Assembly (NCBI GenBank): GCA_030581615.1
Contig: JAKTTT010000033.1
Span: forward strand, 1 to 64,000
Source: Alloascoidea africana
Lineage: Eukaryota > Ascomycota > Alloascoideomycetes > Alloascoideales > Alloascoideaceae
Length of the DNA stretch: 64,000 bases
Reading direction: 5' to 3'
Shown piece by piece: positions 34,617-44,895 of the stretch; position 1 is the stretch's first letter, and each line of letters starts with the position of its first letter. Below the pieces are notes generated by a model. The model was not told the DNA's origin. It made no database searches and was given only the letters and a program-made list of their open reading frames with translations. The position numbers were made by a program, and so were the translations under genes.

Positions 34617-35256
34617 AGTTTTATCATAAACTACCTGTATGGTTTGAGGGTGGTTGAAAAACGAAAAATAAACCTCTTTCTCAAAATTTACAAGCACAAG
34701 TTTGAAGATCCAAAAAGGAAACCAAAATTCTGACTTGTTATAGACCCCAAAAAAAAACCCACTTGTCAGTAATTGAAAAGGGTACTCTGATCGACCTTTT
34801 TTTTTTGTTGTTTGAACAGATACTTGGTACACGCACTGACGACTCCAAGCCAGTAGTCATTTGGGTTGGTTACCCTCTCTCGGCTGATACTGATGTTCAA
34901 AGTGGTGATGAACCAACTCTCAAAAGTACATCATATATATCATGTTTCCTCTTTATTTTGTCACATATATAGATATACTTAACTATTCTTCCAATCTTTT
35001 TCCATTCAAAAAAGTTGGTTTGTGTGTACAACTGTGCTGGTATTGGTAAGTCTTCATCGCCAACTACAAAAATACAAATGACATTTCTTAATTTTCATAT
35101 TAAAGTTGAGAAGAATATAAAAAGTTGCTATCCGAGATTTTTCATATACACATTAAAAGAGTAACAAGTAGCACACGACTATAAAAGAAGAAAACAACAT
35201 TTTGAGGAAACACATTTAAGCCAGAATAATATACTATACAGGAAAGAGACATTCAT
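34617..35256. other. intergenic
   Basis: Spacer between the MAK10 start and the YAP1 3' end, both minus. AT-rich; no gene or RNA recognised. Confidence 0.55.
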
Positions 35257-36684
35257 CTATACCGAATTAAGCAAGCCTTCCACTATCTCCTCGTCCACAA
35301 CAGCGCCTTTCTCTGAGCATTTTGCCTTTGCTTTTAATTCATTGCAAAGACCTTCTATGTCGAGGTCAGAGTATCTAGGATGGGAAGAGATTCTGTCCCA
35401 AATTGCTGAGCACGGTAATAATCGCTCCTGTTTCAGAGGAACAACAAGCTCAGAGTCTGAATCGTCCTGTTGAGAGCCCAAACTGCCAACTCTGGAACTA
35501 GCGCCTGCTCTAGGGATGCTGTTATTCACCATGGAAAAAGTTGAAATCGAAGGAGAGGCTTGTGCCTGTGCGGCCTTCTGTTGTTCACTCTCAGTATTTG
35601 TGGTATAACCGGCATAACCAAGAGTTGGAGTCCGACTATCTATATATCCCTTGTTAAAAGACGAACGTTGCTGGTTGGGAATGGGCTGTCCTTGGATCTG
35701 ACTCATTGATGTGGTATCGGGTATTAAAAACGGATCATAAATGCTTTCCTCAGTGATTAGATTCAGTAGCTCAGGCTCTCCTTCTTGGCCATCGGCTCCT
35801 CTATTATTAAAGTTGAAAACGTAGTCCGAGTCAAATTGCCCGCCGTCAAACAGTTCATTAAACTCGAAACCGCCCATGTCGCCACCCGCGGCAGGCGAGA
35901 ACGAATCTTCTCTTTTTACTGACGCATTACTGTTGGCGTAATTGCTGAGCGGCGAAAAAGCAGGGGAAGTGGACGTGAGTGACTTGGCGATCTGGGTTCC
36001 TTGAGTGCCCAGCTTTTTCGGAATTGGGCATTCTTTAGTCCCACATGCTTCTGAGAGTTTAAGACAAAAGTCTCTGACGGACTCATCAAACGTCTCTGGT
36101 GGTTCTACGGAGTGATTTGATGCCTTTTGAGAAAGAGCTCGGGTCGGTTGGATAACTGGAGAGGGTTCTGAATGGTCGGTTAAGGGTGTGCGGTACGAAC
36201 TGGCTGCATCGCTCAAGTCTGACGCTGGGATCGAAGAGCTGAAGGGAGACTTTACACTTGAGGTTATTGGAGTGGTCACTTTAGCTGTTGCCTTTGTAGT
36301 GGTTGGAGACTTGGAATGCTTTGAGAACTCAAAGTTGAAGTTCGAAGAGGGCGGTCTGATGTCGATTTGGTCTCCTTCGCCACGGTACTTTTTGAGCTCC
36401 CCCATCAATCTGTCCACTTGTAGTCTTAAAAACTCATTTTCAGAGCTGGCTACTGAAGCCTCTCCTTCAAGGTCGCGGACGCGGTCCTCCAGTTCCTTTA
36501 GTCGTTTTTCTTTTCTCTCTCTAAATGCCCGCTGTGCCGCCCTGTTTTGTGCTTTCCTCTTGTTCTCCGATTCTGAGACCGCTGGCTTTCGGGCAGTCCT
36601 CTGTGACTTTTTGGGTTCGCGGTGCTCTGGATCAGAGCCCTGTATAGACGCTGATATCGAGCGCTTGTGGTTGGTGTCGTCCAT
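35257..36684 (-). CDS. YAP1: AP-1-like bZIP factor of oxidative stress (Yap1)
   Basis: Redox-regulated transcription activator that moves to the nucleus under oxidative stress. The 475 residues contain a bZIP: basic region NKRKAQNRAAQRAFRERKEK (residues 41-60), then a leucine zipper to about 100 (RLKELEDRVRDLE, NEFLRLQVDRLM). Two cysteine-rich domains are present. The n-CRD has Cys207, Cys214 and Cys219, and the c-CRD has Cys425, Cys447 and Cys456. The spacing (7 and 5; 22 and 9) equals that of Yap1 Cys303/310/315 and Cys598/620/629. The c-CRD CSAIWDRISSHPRYSDLDIE and CNELKAKAKCSE should contain the Crm1 export signal. So the peroxide-sensing disulfide relay looks intact. No intron. A hypothetical gene lies 106 bp upstream in tandem. 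Confidence 0.96.
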   Translation of the reverse strand: MDDTNHKRSISASIQGSDPEHREPKKSQRTARKPAVSESENKRKAQNRAAQRAFRERKEKRLKELEDRVRDLEGEASVASSENEFLRLQVDRLMGELKKYRGEGDQIDIRPPSSNFNFEFSKHSKSPTTTKATAKVTTPITSSVKSPFSSSIPASDLSDAASSYRTPLTDHSEPSPVIQPTRALSQKASNHSVEPPETFDESVRDFCLKLSEACGTKECPIPKKLGTQGTQIAKSLTSTSPAFSPLSNYANSNASVKREDSFSPAAGGDMGGFEFNELFDGGQFDSDYVFNFNNRGADGQEGEPELLNLITEESIYDPFLIPDTTSMSQIQGQPIPNQQRSSFNKGYIDSRTPTLGYAGYTTNTESEQQKAAQAQASPSISTFSMVNNSIPRAGASSRVGSLGSQQDDSDSELVVPLKQERLLPCSAIWDRISSHPRYSDLDIEGLCNELKAKAKCSEKGAVVDEEIVEGLLNSV

Positions 36685-36790
36685 GGGTGAAACAGATGCG
36701 AATGCTTGATGGTTGGGAATGACGAAGACTGATGGAAGAGAGAGAGCCCCAGAAGGTTCTGTGTTGGTAAGGTGCTTCTGGCAGGTGACG

Positions 36791-37345
36791 CTAAAAACCT
36801 GTCTGCCACTCGCCTAAATCTCCAAAGCTCCAGTCACGCCGGTTCGCAGCAGGCAGGGTCACGGTGCTCAATGTTCGACTCCCGACTCCTTTTTGCGTCT
36901 TTTCTCCGGCGAATTGGAGATCCGATGGCGATGGAGCTGGGCCATTTGTTATGGCGGTGGTTCTGGACCTCGTCACGGGCGCTGAGCACTGGCGGGAGAT
37001 GACTAAGCGGCGGTGTCCTTGAAATCCAGCCGGGGCACGATTATCCACTCGGAGTCCAATAAACGTCTTCTTGTGCTTCAGGATGGCTTGATTCGGGTAT
37101 TTGAGGCCTTGGCCTGGAAAGATAACTTTGCGAGATTTGTCTGCTGCCAGTTGCTCTACAAACTCCCCTAGGCCCATCATTGTTAGAGATCCTCGACATC
37201 ACAAACGTAATTGTTTGGGGCTCTAGTTACCAAGATTCTGTTTCCAGTCTTCTCGACGGCAATCAAAGAGCACCCAGTGTCTCAGAATTGGTAGCTCGTC
37301 AACCGCACGAATTGACTCTTTTCGAGCGGTGACAGCAACTGCCAT
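36791..37345 (-). CDS. Unrecognised two-exon gene, 163 residues
   Basis: I do not recognise this protein. Minus-strand exon 1 is 37231-37345 (MAVAVTARKESIRAVDELPI...) and exon 2 is 36791-37167. The 63-nt intron has donor GTAACT, branch CTCTAACAATG and acceptor CCTAG, and joins in phase to LGEFVEQLAADKSRKVIFPG. The first 90 residues have ordinary, conserved-looking composition (LRHWVLFDCRREDWKQNL, KKTFIGLRVDNRAP). The last 70 are Arg/Ser/Thr-rich and probably disordered. FPGQG recalls acyltransferases but nothing else supports that. No signal peptide or membrane span. Support comes from clean splice signals and two frames that stay open only where needed. It sits head-to-tail 106 bp before YAP1, and a TGACGTCA palindrome lies 24 bp before its ATG. 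Confidence 0.5.
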
Positions 37346-38431
37346 CAAGAGAAAGTTAAACATGGATCTGACGTCACTGGCACAATTCAAAAACAGCCGT
37401 AATCGCAAGGAACGTCTTGGTCAACAGCCTGCGTTAGCTTCACCGGGGTTTGTGAGAGTTTCCACAATCTACACTTTTGCAGATCTTGCGCATGAATCTC
37501 GCAAATGTTGTCCATTTCGAGACATCCTGCATATTTATATAGCCTTTTTGCGACTCTTTCCGTTTTCCTCTTTCCTCGTATGTTCCGATCGTTTTGTCGT
37601 AAACGTTCAATGGCGCTTTTGACTGGAAGTCAGCAGTTAATACTCTTTTCATTTTTCGAGGCTTCACCTGCTCTTTTCTGTAGAACTTGAGACTGTCGTT
37701 TTGTTGACACCTTGAACAGGAAAAATCAGCAGGTTCACAGACTTCTCAAATAACTATTTATTGTTATAGAAATTATCACCACTTTTGAATCGCATTTTAT
37801 GGTCCTTTCCACTTAAGACACAAACAGCATATTTTTCCTTACTTGAAGTAACTTTTATTGCGGTGCTCTTTCAAGGATGGTGTTTGCTTCATGGCTTTCA
37901 TCATCACAAAAGTTATGATCGATGTACAAAACCCGAAGATTTGACTTTTTCTAGGAAATTCAAAAAGATTTTGGAGTCAGTTCTCCTGTCGCAATACATG
38001 AATGCCAAGGGAAACAAAAAATACGACTAATCCTTATTGATAATAGGAAGTTGTAAGGGTGAATGTTTTTACTTATTTGAAGCATGGAATGAAAATAACT
38101 AGACTTTCTCGTAGTCAATTCATGAATTACTAAATCCAACAAGAGTGTAGAACACTTCATATGGGCAAGCCATGTCAAGGATCTCCAAATCCGAAGAAGT
38201 TTGTAGCACATTTCTTAACAAAAAGAAAAATATCATTCAGAACTCAAACACCTACTGACTAATCAAAAACTAACCTGAGTAACAATAAAAAAGAAAGCAT
38301 ATCCCTTTAGAGAGTCTGACTGAGGTCAAGTCAAGTCGAAGCCCCACTCCATATCAAAGAGCTCCATGATCCGCAGATTGACCCGTTCACTAAAATCATC
38401 GCTATGGATTGGCTATGAAGAGTGCTCATTC
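37346..38431. other. intergenic with CRE-like palindrome
   Basis: About 1.1 kb between two minus-strand genes. A perfect CRE/bZIP palindrome TGACGTCA is at 37369-37376. A plus-strand frame (37329-37622, 97 codons) and a minus-strand frame (37960-38211) match nothing known and look like chance. Confidence 0.5.
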
Positions 38432-39407
38432 CTACAATTTGGAAAAGACGGGTTTTTGTTTTCTGATCACTGCTAAGGATGCAATGGCAGTGTCTTCATC
38501 AATAGCGCTTGCATTGTAGTTTGCAATTTGCTCCAAACCATCTCCAATAGTATGGTCAAGTGCGTAGTTCAAAGATTCCTTAGTACCTTGAACAGAAACA
38601 GGACTTTTGCCAGCAATCAGCGCTCCCAGTTTGAATGCAGTCTTAATTGCTTCTTCTTTGGTTGTCACTACTTGAGAGACCAATCCATTTTTTAATGCTT
38701 CCTCGGCACCAAAGATTCTGGCTGTTAAGCAGATATCTTTGACCCAGCCATGAGATCCCACAATCTTGGTAAGGCGTTGCAGAGTCCCAATGTCAGCAGC
38801 AAGGCCAATATCAACTTCTTTAACAGACAATTTAGCGTCCGCTGTTGCAATGCGTATGTCAAAAGTAGTCAAAATGTCAATTGCCAACCCAAAACAAATG
38901 CCATGGGCAATTCCGATCACAGCTGAATTGAATAAAGCGTTAGACACCACCCAATTACTCCCACAAATATTCTCATCCCAATATCAACAATAACATACGC
39001 TTTGTTATGGTAAAAGGGGTATGAATGGCATTCTGAAAGTCCCTTATATGCTCTCTCAACTTGAATCTTGTGCGTGAATTCTTATCACCAGAAGGTGCCA
39101 AAATCGCACCTGCCTGCTTTATATCCAGTCCAGAAGTGAAATGATCCCCTACACCAGAGAACACAACACATCTGACATTTGAATCTCCTTGGATTTGCTT
39201 GAATATTTGGCCAAATTGCACCCAAGTTCTTCCCACACCTCATGGTTAGTACCGGCATGTGATTCAAGACTTTGCCGAGAAAAGCTATACGTACGCTTCA
39301 TCATAGGCATTGTACTTGCGCGGCTGGTTGATCTGAACATGAATAACAAACTCGGAAGGAAAGTCCACCAAGAACTTGTCAAACTTTTTGTAATCTGATC
39401 CGGACAT
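38432..39407 (-). CDS. DCI1: Peroxisomal delta3,5-delta2,4-dienoyl-CoA isomerase
   Basis: Enoyl-CoA hydratase/isomerase-family enzyme that shifts double bonds of unsaturated acyl-CoAs during beta-oxidation. Minus-strand exons: 39295-39407, 38999-39228, 38432-38922; 277 residues. Introns are 66 and 76 nt with TACTAAC and TCTAAC branches; the first uses the second AG. The order of motifs follows human ECH1: HVQINQPRKYNAYDEA, VVFSGVGDHFTSGLDIK (oxyanion loop), KPVIGIAHGICFGLAIDI, and KEVDIGLAADIGTLQRL with the acidic catalytic residues. The protein ends in SKL, a PTS1 peroxisome signal. I start at MSGSDYKKFDKF; in-frame ATGs upstream would add 18-38 residues within the OCT1 divergent promoter. 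Resemblance to ECH1 is stronger than to yeast Dci1, so the activity is likely retained. Confidence 0.92.
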
Positions 39408-39601
39408 TGCGAAGCTGGTGGTTTGAAAGATGGAGTTCTCCCCGCAAAAACCAAAAGACATGTTGTGGAAGACCTGGCTTACCCGGCCGTGTAGAAGCAC
39501 AGAGTGTGGTGAACAGGCCAATCAAGTTTTCATAAATCATCAAAAACAATAGCACAGCGCTAGATTTGGACTTCTTCCTCCCTTGGCTCGGTCTCTCGGT
39601 A

Positions 39602-41995
39602 ATGATCTCATCGATTTCTAGATGGGCAAACCGGACCCATATTTTGGGTCGCTCGAAACCAAGATGCTTGTCTTCTAGGTTCAGGTCTTTGAGCTCGACT
39701 CCGAGGATCCAACAACACCTCCAATCTCAAGAGTCCGTGAGACTACAAGAGGATGATGGGGTGAGAAAAAGTCCGGCATATCCACAAAGCATAGTCGGGT
39801 CGCACTACTCGATAAACAAATCATCTGACGACAAGCTACTGAGAGATGTATTCGATTCCGAAGCCATGTGGAAGGTGATTTCTACTGGACGCGACCTCCA
39901 GAAAACATCAGGCTTATTTCAAAACCCGTATCTCCAGTCACCCCATGGCCTAATGCAGTTTTGCGAAGATTCTCTTGAAAGAGCCAAGAAATTGGTGGCT
40001 TTTCTAACGACGGATTTTGGTCCTGCAAAATACCCTATCTATATCCTCTACTTGGACCGCATCAGTGATATCCTATGTAGAGTCATCGACTTGGCAGAGT
40101 TTATAAGGCTATCGCATCCAGATTCGAAATTTGTTGAAGCAGCGCAAGCGTGCCATGAGACCATGTTCAGCTATATGAATGTTCTCAACACTAATGTCGC
40201 ATTATACGCCAATCTTGATACTGTTTTGAACGAATATTCGTCTTCCCTTTCAAGAGAAGAGGTCTCTGTGGGCACAATTCTGTTGAACGATTTTAAAAAA
40301 TCTGGAATCCACCTGGACGAAGAAAAAAGAGACCAATTTATAGAACTTTCCACGAATATATCAAAGCTGGGCCAGTATTTTCAGAATTGGCTGAGTGTGC
40401 CAAATAACGAGACTGTGACTTTCAACCAATCGGAGCTAACCGGCGTAGATCCTTCCTTGTTCTCATCTCTAAGAAACAGAACGCTAACAGGCCAAATAAA
40501 AGTTCACACCAGAGGTCCGTATGCCCAACTGGTCATACAAAATGCCGAAAAAGAGGAGACGAGAAAAAAAATGTGGATGGAAACCCACGATGTAACTTCG
40601 GAAAATATAGCAATTTTAGAAGAGCTGCTCAGACAAAGGTTACAACTTGCACAGCTCTTGGGCAAAGATTCATATGCTGCTTATCATTTGGAGGAAAAAA
40701 TGGCAAAGAATCCCGCTAATGTTCAGGAATTTCTGGAAAACCTGTTGCAAACGGCACACCCTCAGGCAATTAACGAGATTTCTACACTTGCCAAGCTTAA
40801 GCAAAAAGAGACACATAATACTCAACAGCTGAGTGGAGTTAATCTGGCTTCTCTGGTAAAACCGTGGGACCAAGATTACTACGCCTCAAAATTCATCCTT
40901 TCAAAACGATCGAGAACTTCGGAACATATTTCAAACTATTTGAGTCTTGGAACAGTGATCCAGGGCCTGTCTCGATTGTTTGATCGCATTTACGGTATCC
41001 GGTTTGTTCTGTCAGAAGTTACTGCGGATGAATGCTGGCACCCCGATGTGAGAAAACTGGATGTTATATCGGAGAATGAAGGCAAAATCGGCGTCATCTA
41101 CTGCGACCTTTTTGAACGAATCGGCAAGACAAACAACCCTGCACATTTCACGATATGTTGCTCGAGGAAGATTGATACCGAGGAGCTGCAAGACCAGGCC
41201 ATGCTGAGTACGATCCAGACCCATCGGGGAAACGATGGAAACATGTACCAGCTTCCGGTTATTTCCCTCGTTTGCAATTTCACGAAAAACGGACGCCAAG
41301 GGAAATGTCTACTTGGACTTTCTGAGGTTGAAACTTTGTTCCACGAGATGGGACATGCAATGCACTCAATGTTAGGCCGAACAAATCTGCACAATGTGTC
41401 TGGGACCAGGTGTGCTACTGATTTTGTTGAATTGCCTTCTGTCCTGATGGAGCACTTTGCTACTGATTACAGAGTTTTGAGTCAATTTGCACGACATCAT
41501 GAAACGGACAAGCCATTATCAATGGAATTGTTGAACAACCACAAAACGGAAACGTCTTATTTGCACAACTGCGAAACGGTTAGTCAGATTAAGATGGCAT
41601 TACTGGACCAGAAATTTCACAGCAGAGACGTAGGTCATGACTTTTCTTCTCCTGGTGCATCGGCTAAGCTTTACACAGAGAACGAATCAAGGGCACCCGG
41701 CGTCTTTGAAGATCAATACTCAAGGTGGTATGGACAATTTGGCCATTTGTTTGGGTATGGGGCATCTTACTATAGTTATTTATTCGACAGAGCGATCGCA
41801 TCTAAAATTTGGTCTCATCTGTTTGAAGCTGATCCTCTATCCAGAGAATCTGGGGAAAACTTTAGAAATAACATTTTAAAGTGGGGTGGAGCGAGAGACC
41901 CTTGGAAGTGTATATCAGAAGCGTTGGACAATCCCCAGCTGGAACAAGGGGACAGCGCCGCAATGAAGATAATCGGCGAAGCAAAGGATATATAG
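39602..41995 (+). CDS. OCT1: Mitochondrial intermediate peptidase Oct1
   Basis: M3-family zinc metallopeptidase of the mitochondrial matrix that removes an octapeptide from imported precursors after MPP cleavage. The 797 residues begin with a typical presequence rich in Arg and Ser and free of acids (MISSISRWANRTHILGRSKP, then SRFRSLSSTPRI). I therefore prefer ATG 39602 over an in-frame ATG 36 nt upstream. The zinc motif HEMGH is at 581-585 (ETLFHEMGHAMHSML), followed about 25 residues later by ATDFVELPSVLMEHFA, which supplies the third zinc ligand. The C-terminal GYGASYYSYLFDRAIASKIW is also typical. No intron. It diverges from the dienoyl-CoA isomerase gene, with 194 bp between the start codons. 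Confidence 0.96.
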   Translation: MISSISRWANRTHILGRSKPRCLSSRFRSLSSTPRIQQHLQSQESVRLQEDDGVRKSPAYPQSIVGSHYSINKSSDDKLLRDVFDSEAMWKVISTGRDLQKTSGLFQNPYLQSPHGLMQFCEDSLERAKKLVAFLTTDFGPAKYPIYILYLDRISDILCRVIDLAEFIRLSHPDSKFVEAAQACHETMFSYMNVLNTNVALYANLDTVLNEYSSSLSREEVSVGTILLNDFKKSGIHLDEEKRDQFIELSTNISKLGQYFQNWLSVPNNETVTFNQSELTGVDPSLFSSLRNRTLTGQIKVHTRGPYAQLVIQNAEKEETRKKMWMETHDVTSENIAILEELLRQRLQLAQLLGKDSYAAYHLEEKMAKNPANVQEFLENLLQTAHPQAINEISTLAKLKQKETHNTQQLSGVNLASLVKPWDQDYYASKFILSKRSRTSEHISNYLSLGTVIQGLSRLFDRIYGIRFVLSEVTADECWHPDVRKLDVISENEGKIGVIYCDLFERIGKTNNPAHFTICCSRKIDTEELQDQAMLSTIQTHRGNDGNMYQLPVISLVCNFTKNGRQGKCLLGLSEVETLFHEMGHAMHSMLGRTNLHNVSGTRCATDFVELPSVLMEHFATDYRVLSQFARHHETDKPLSMELLNNHKTETSYLHNCETVSQIKMALLDQKFHSRDVGHDFSSPGASAKLYTENESRAPGVFEDQYSRWYGQFGHLFGYGASYYSYLFDRAIASKIWSHLFEADPLSRESGENFRNNILKWGGARDPWKCISEALDNPQLEQGDSAAMKIIGEAKDI

Positions 41996-42526
41996 AGCAA
42001 AATAAACTAGCATTGAAGAACCTCATTTCATTAAGCAATACCACAGAGTTTTATATTTGTTTGCTCTTGTTGTTCCTATTCCAGGTGCATGTTACCACCA
42101 TAAACAGATAGTTATTCACTTTCCAGAGCCTCCCTGGTATAGTTTATGGTCATAAACCAAAAAAAAATGGAAGGAACCCCCAGAAAAACTGTCCATGGGC
42201 AATTGCTCCAGAGAGCAAAAATCAAAATACGTCAAACAGCAGTCAGTTTTGTCTTAATCGATTGTAGGACGCCAACCCCCTGGGCTCACTGCCAATAAGC
42301 TCCATCCATACAGGGGAAGCGCCCAAGTTGAAATTTGACACCACACATGACGCGAGGCGTAAGGATGTTATTTCCTTCGTATAAAAGAACAGCCCGATTA
42401 TATCAGTCTGGAGAGGGACCTAGATCAATCTTGTGGGCGAGCATTCTTAGTATACTCCGGCTTTTCTTTGCCTTTTCTCTCTTCTCATTAATCTGAACAT
42501 TTCAAAACGCTCGATACTATTTTGAA
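41996..42526 (+). other. intergenic, ERG9 promoter region
   Basis: Spacer between OCT1 and ERG9, with no gene seen. It holds the TCGTATA/TATA signal listed separately and a pyrimidine-rich stretch just before the ERG9 ATG. Confidence 0.6.
42377..42388 (+). promoter_or_regulatory. Sterol-response-like TCGTATA overlapping a TATA box
   Basis: TCGTATA, the core of the yeast Upc2/Ecm22 sterol response element, overlaps GTATAAAAG about 140 bp before the ERG9 ATG. It may serve as TATA box, sterol element or both; one short motif is weak evidence. Confidence 0.35.
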
Positions 42527-44257
42527 ATGGGCAAGCTGACGGACCTGGTTCTACATCCAATGGAGCTCAAAGCTGCACTTCAGCTGTATGTGGAATGAGG
42601 ACCAGTCGGAGCGTTTACTATGTGTCTTGGATCACCGGCTTGAAATAAATCCGACCTGTGTTCTGTTTCACCAAAAACGAGGCGACTGGTCCATAAAATT
42701 ATTGACTTTTGACCCCGGATTTTGTCTTGGAGACTTGAGGATTGAGGGGATCAAAAATATATATAAAAAAAGTCTTTGTTTCAAGATGGATAAACTAACA
42801 CTTTTTTCTCCTTAACATTTTCCTCTAGGAAGTTTTGCTCCACAAGTTTACATCCAAGAAACCCCGAGAAGGAGTCTCCGACTCTAAGGAGATGTTATGA
42901 ACTGCTTGGATATACATCCAGGAGTTTTGCACGGGTCATCGTCGAGCTGAATCCTGAGCTTCGAGATGCTGTTGCTATCTTCTATCTGATTCTAAGAGCC
43001 CTGGATACAATCGAGGATGATATGACCTTATCAGCTAATGTCAAAATTCCTTTGCTACGCACCTTTGATGAAAAGCTGGACACAAAGGACTGGACGTTTG
43101 ATGGGAATGGACCAGATGAAAAGGACAGAGTTGTGCTTGTTGAATTTGACACCATTCTGAAGGAGTATCACAACCTCAAGCCCCAGTACCAAGAGGTTTT
43201 GAAAGACATTACTAATAAAATGGGCAACGGTATGGCAGATTATGTCATTAATGAGGACTTTAATCTGAATGGTGTCAAGACTATAGCAGACTACGATCTC
43301 TACTGCCATTATGTTGCTGGGCTCGTTGGGGAAGGTCTAACGAGACTAATCATTCTTGCCGACTTTGGTGACGAACAACTTGTCAAGAACCCTCAACTCC
43401 AGGAATCTATGGGCCTGTTTCTTCAAAAAACAAACATTATTCGCGATTACCGTGAGGATATTGATGATGGAAGATCTTTTTGGCCTCAGGAAATTTGGTC
43501 CAAGTACGCAAAGTCTTCGCTCAAAGACTTTTTGAAATCTCCAGAAGACGAACAACAGGGACTCTACTGTGTCTCTGAGTTGGTTGCTAATGCTCTTGAA
43601 CACGCCGGGGATTGTTTGCTATTTCTATCCTGCATCAAAGATCAATCGACTTTTAACTTTTGTTGCATTCCTCAAGTTATGGCCATCGCCACTTTGGAAC
43701 TTGTATATCGAAACCCTAACATCTTTCACAAAAATGTCAAGATCAGGAGGGGCACAACTGCATCCTTAATTTTGGAAAGTCAAGATTTGAAGGGTACCTG
43801 TGAGATTTTCCGCCAATACGTGCGAAAAATCCATCACCGATCTCACCCTTCTGATCCCAACTATCTCCGTATTGGAGTTGTCTGTGGTCGCGTTGAACAG
43901 TGCATTGAGACCTTGTTCCCTGTCTCTATCCCTCCTAGGCGTTTCACCCTAGAGGTCAAAGCTGCCGGCGAAAAACAGAATGGATCATCGGCAGCAAACG
44001 GCGATGATGAAATTAGCACTGTGAACCTCTTCCTCGCTGGAACAGGAGCCATGTTGTTCATGGGCCTAATTATGGGCGCTGTTGCCTACTACATGGGGGC
44101 CGATTTTCCAGCTGTGCACAAAGAGGTGATTGATGGCGTGGTCCATCTCTGGAATTTTGACCCTCAAGCCGCCTTGAAGCAGCGAGAATTAGCATCATCG
44201 GTTTCTAGTGCAGTTTCCAGTGCAGTTAGCACTGCAGTTGGCCATGATGAGCTTTAG
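42527..44257 (+). CDS. ERG9: Squalene synthase
   Basis: ER-membrane enzyme that couples two farnesyl diphosphates to squalene with NADPH, the first committed step to sterols. Exon 1 is 42527-42585 and exon 2 is 42829-44257. The 243-nt intron has donor GTATGT and branch AACTAAC, and the join gives [24 protein letters not shown] after splicing (shown here as the first 24 residues in two parts: [14 protein letters not shown] and KAALQLKFCS). The protein has 495 residues. The two Asp-rich motifs are DTIEDD (79-84) and DYREDIDD (226-233). QKTNIIRDY and [15 protein letters not shown] are signature segments. A C-terminal membrane anchor ([20 protein letters not shown]) follows a polar linker. The Ala/Ser/Val repeat near the end ([12 protein letters not shown]) is unusual but lies outside the catalytic fold. 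Confidence 0.97.
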
Positions 44258-44895
44258 ATGGAGGAGATAGTCGCAGTAGACCTAAATATTCTGGTAATGA
44301 CGCTCCTCTATTAGTTTTACACATTTCAGAGAAGCTGCTTAAATTGTTAATCAAACACTGTATCAATAAACACAGCACATATTCGAGACTTATAGCCCTG
44401 AGAAGTTAAGTATTGTATTTAGATCATCATATCAAAGCCAGTTTCTCATTTCAGCCCTATGAAATGTTCACGTGATAATACTAGGGTTATGCACATTTTT
44501 TTCAAGAGGACGGGTGGTTGGATGTGAGTATAAAGAGAGCAGAAATTGCATTTCTGTTGATGAATCTTCACAGTTTGCTATCCTTTTGGTGCAATTTTGT
44601 CTCTTATGTCGTAAGTAGGAATCCTTTTATAAAAATTTTTCCTTCATTCATTATCTCTTGTTTCTATGCTTTGCTTTTCCTGATGACATTTACTTCATGC
44701 TTGAGAGATTAGTTTCTTGATGGAAGCATATTTTGATTTCAAGACTACAACGGTATCTGATTAAAGCACGCAAAGAAATGAAAGAAGTGAAGAGCAATTT
44801 TGGTTACTCGAAAATGTGGAAACTATGTTACTAATCTTCAAAGGTTATATAGGATATAAAAGAGCATTGAAAATAGATTTTGTTGATATGGAATA
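44258..44895. other. intergenic
   Basis: AT-rich spacer between ERG9 and SEN2. CACGTG lies at about 44470. No gene or RNA recognised. Confidence 0.55.

Noticed and set aside
37960-38211. 83-codon minus-strand frame before the dienoyl-CoA isomerase 3' end
   Set aside because: No family match; AT-rich intergenic sequence.
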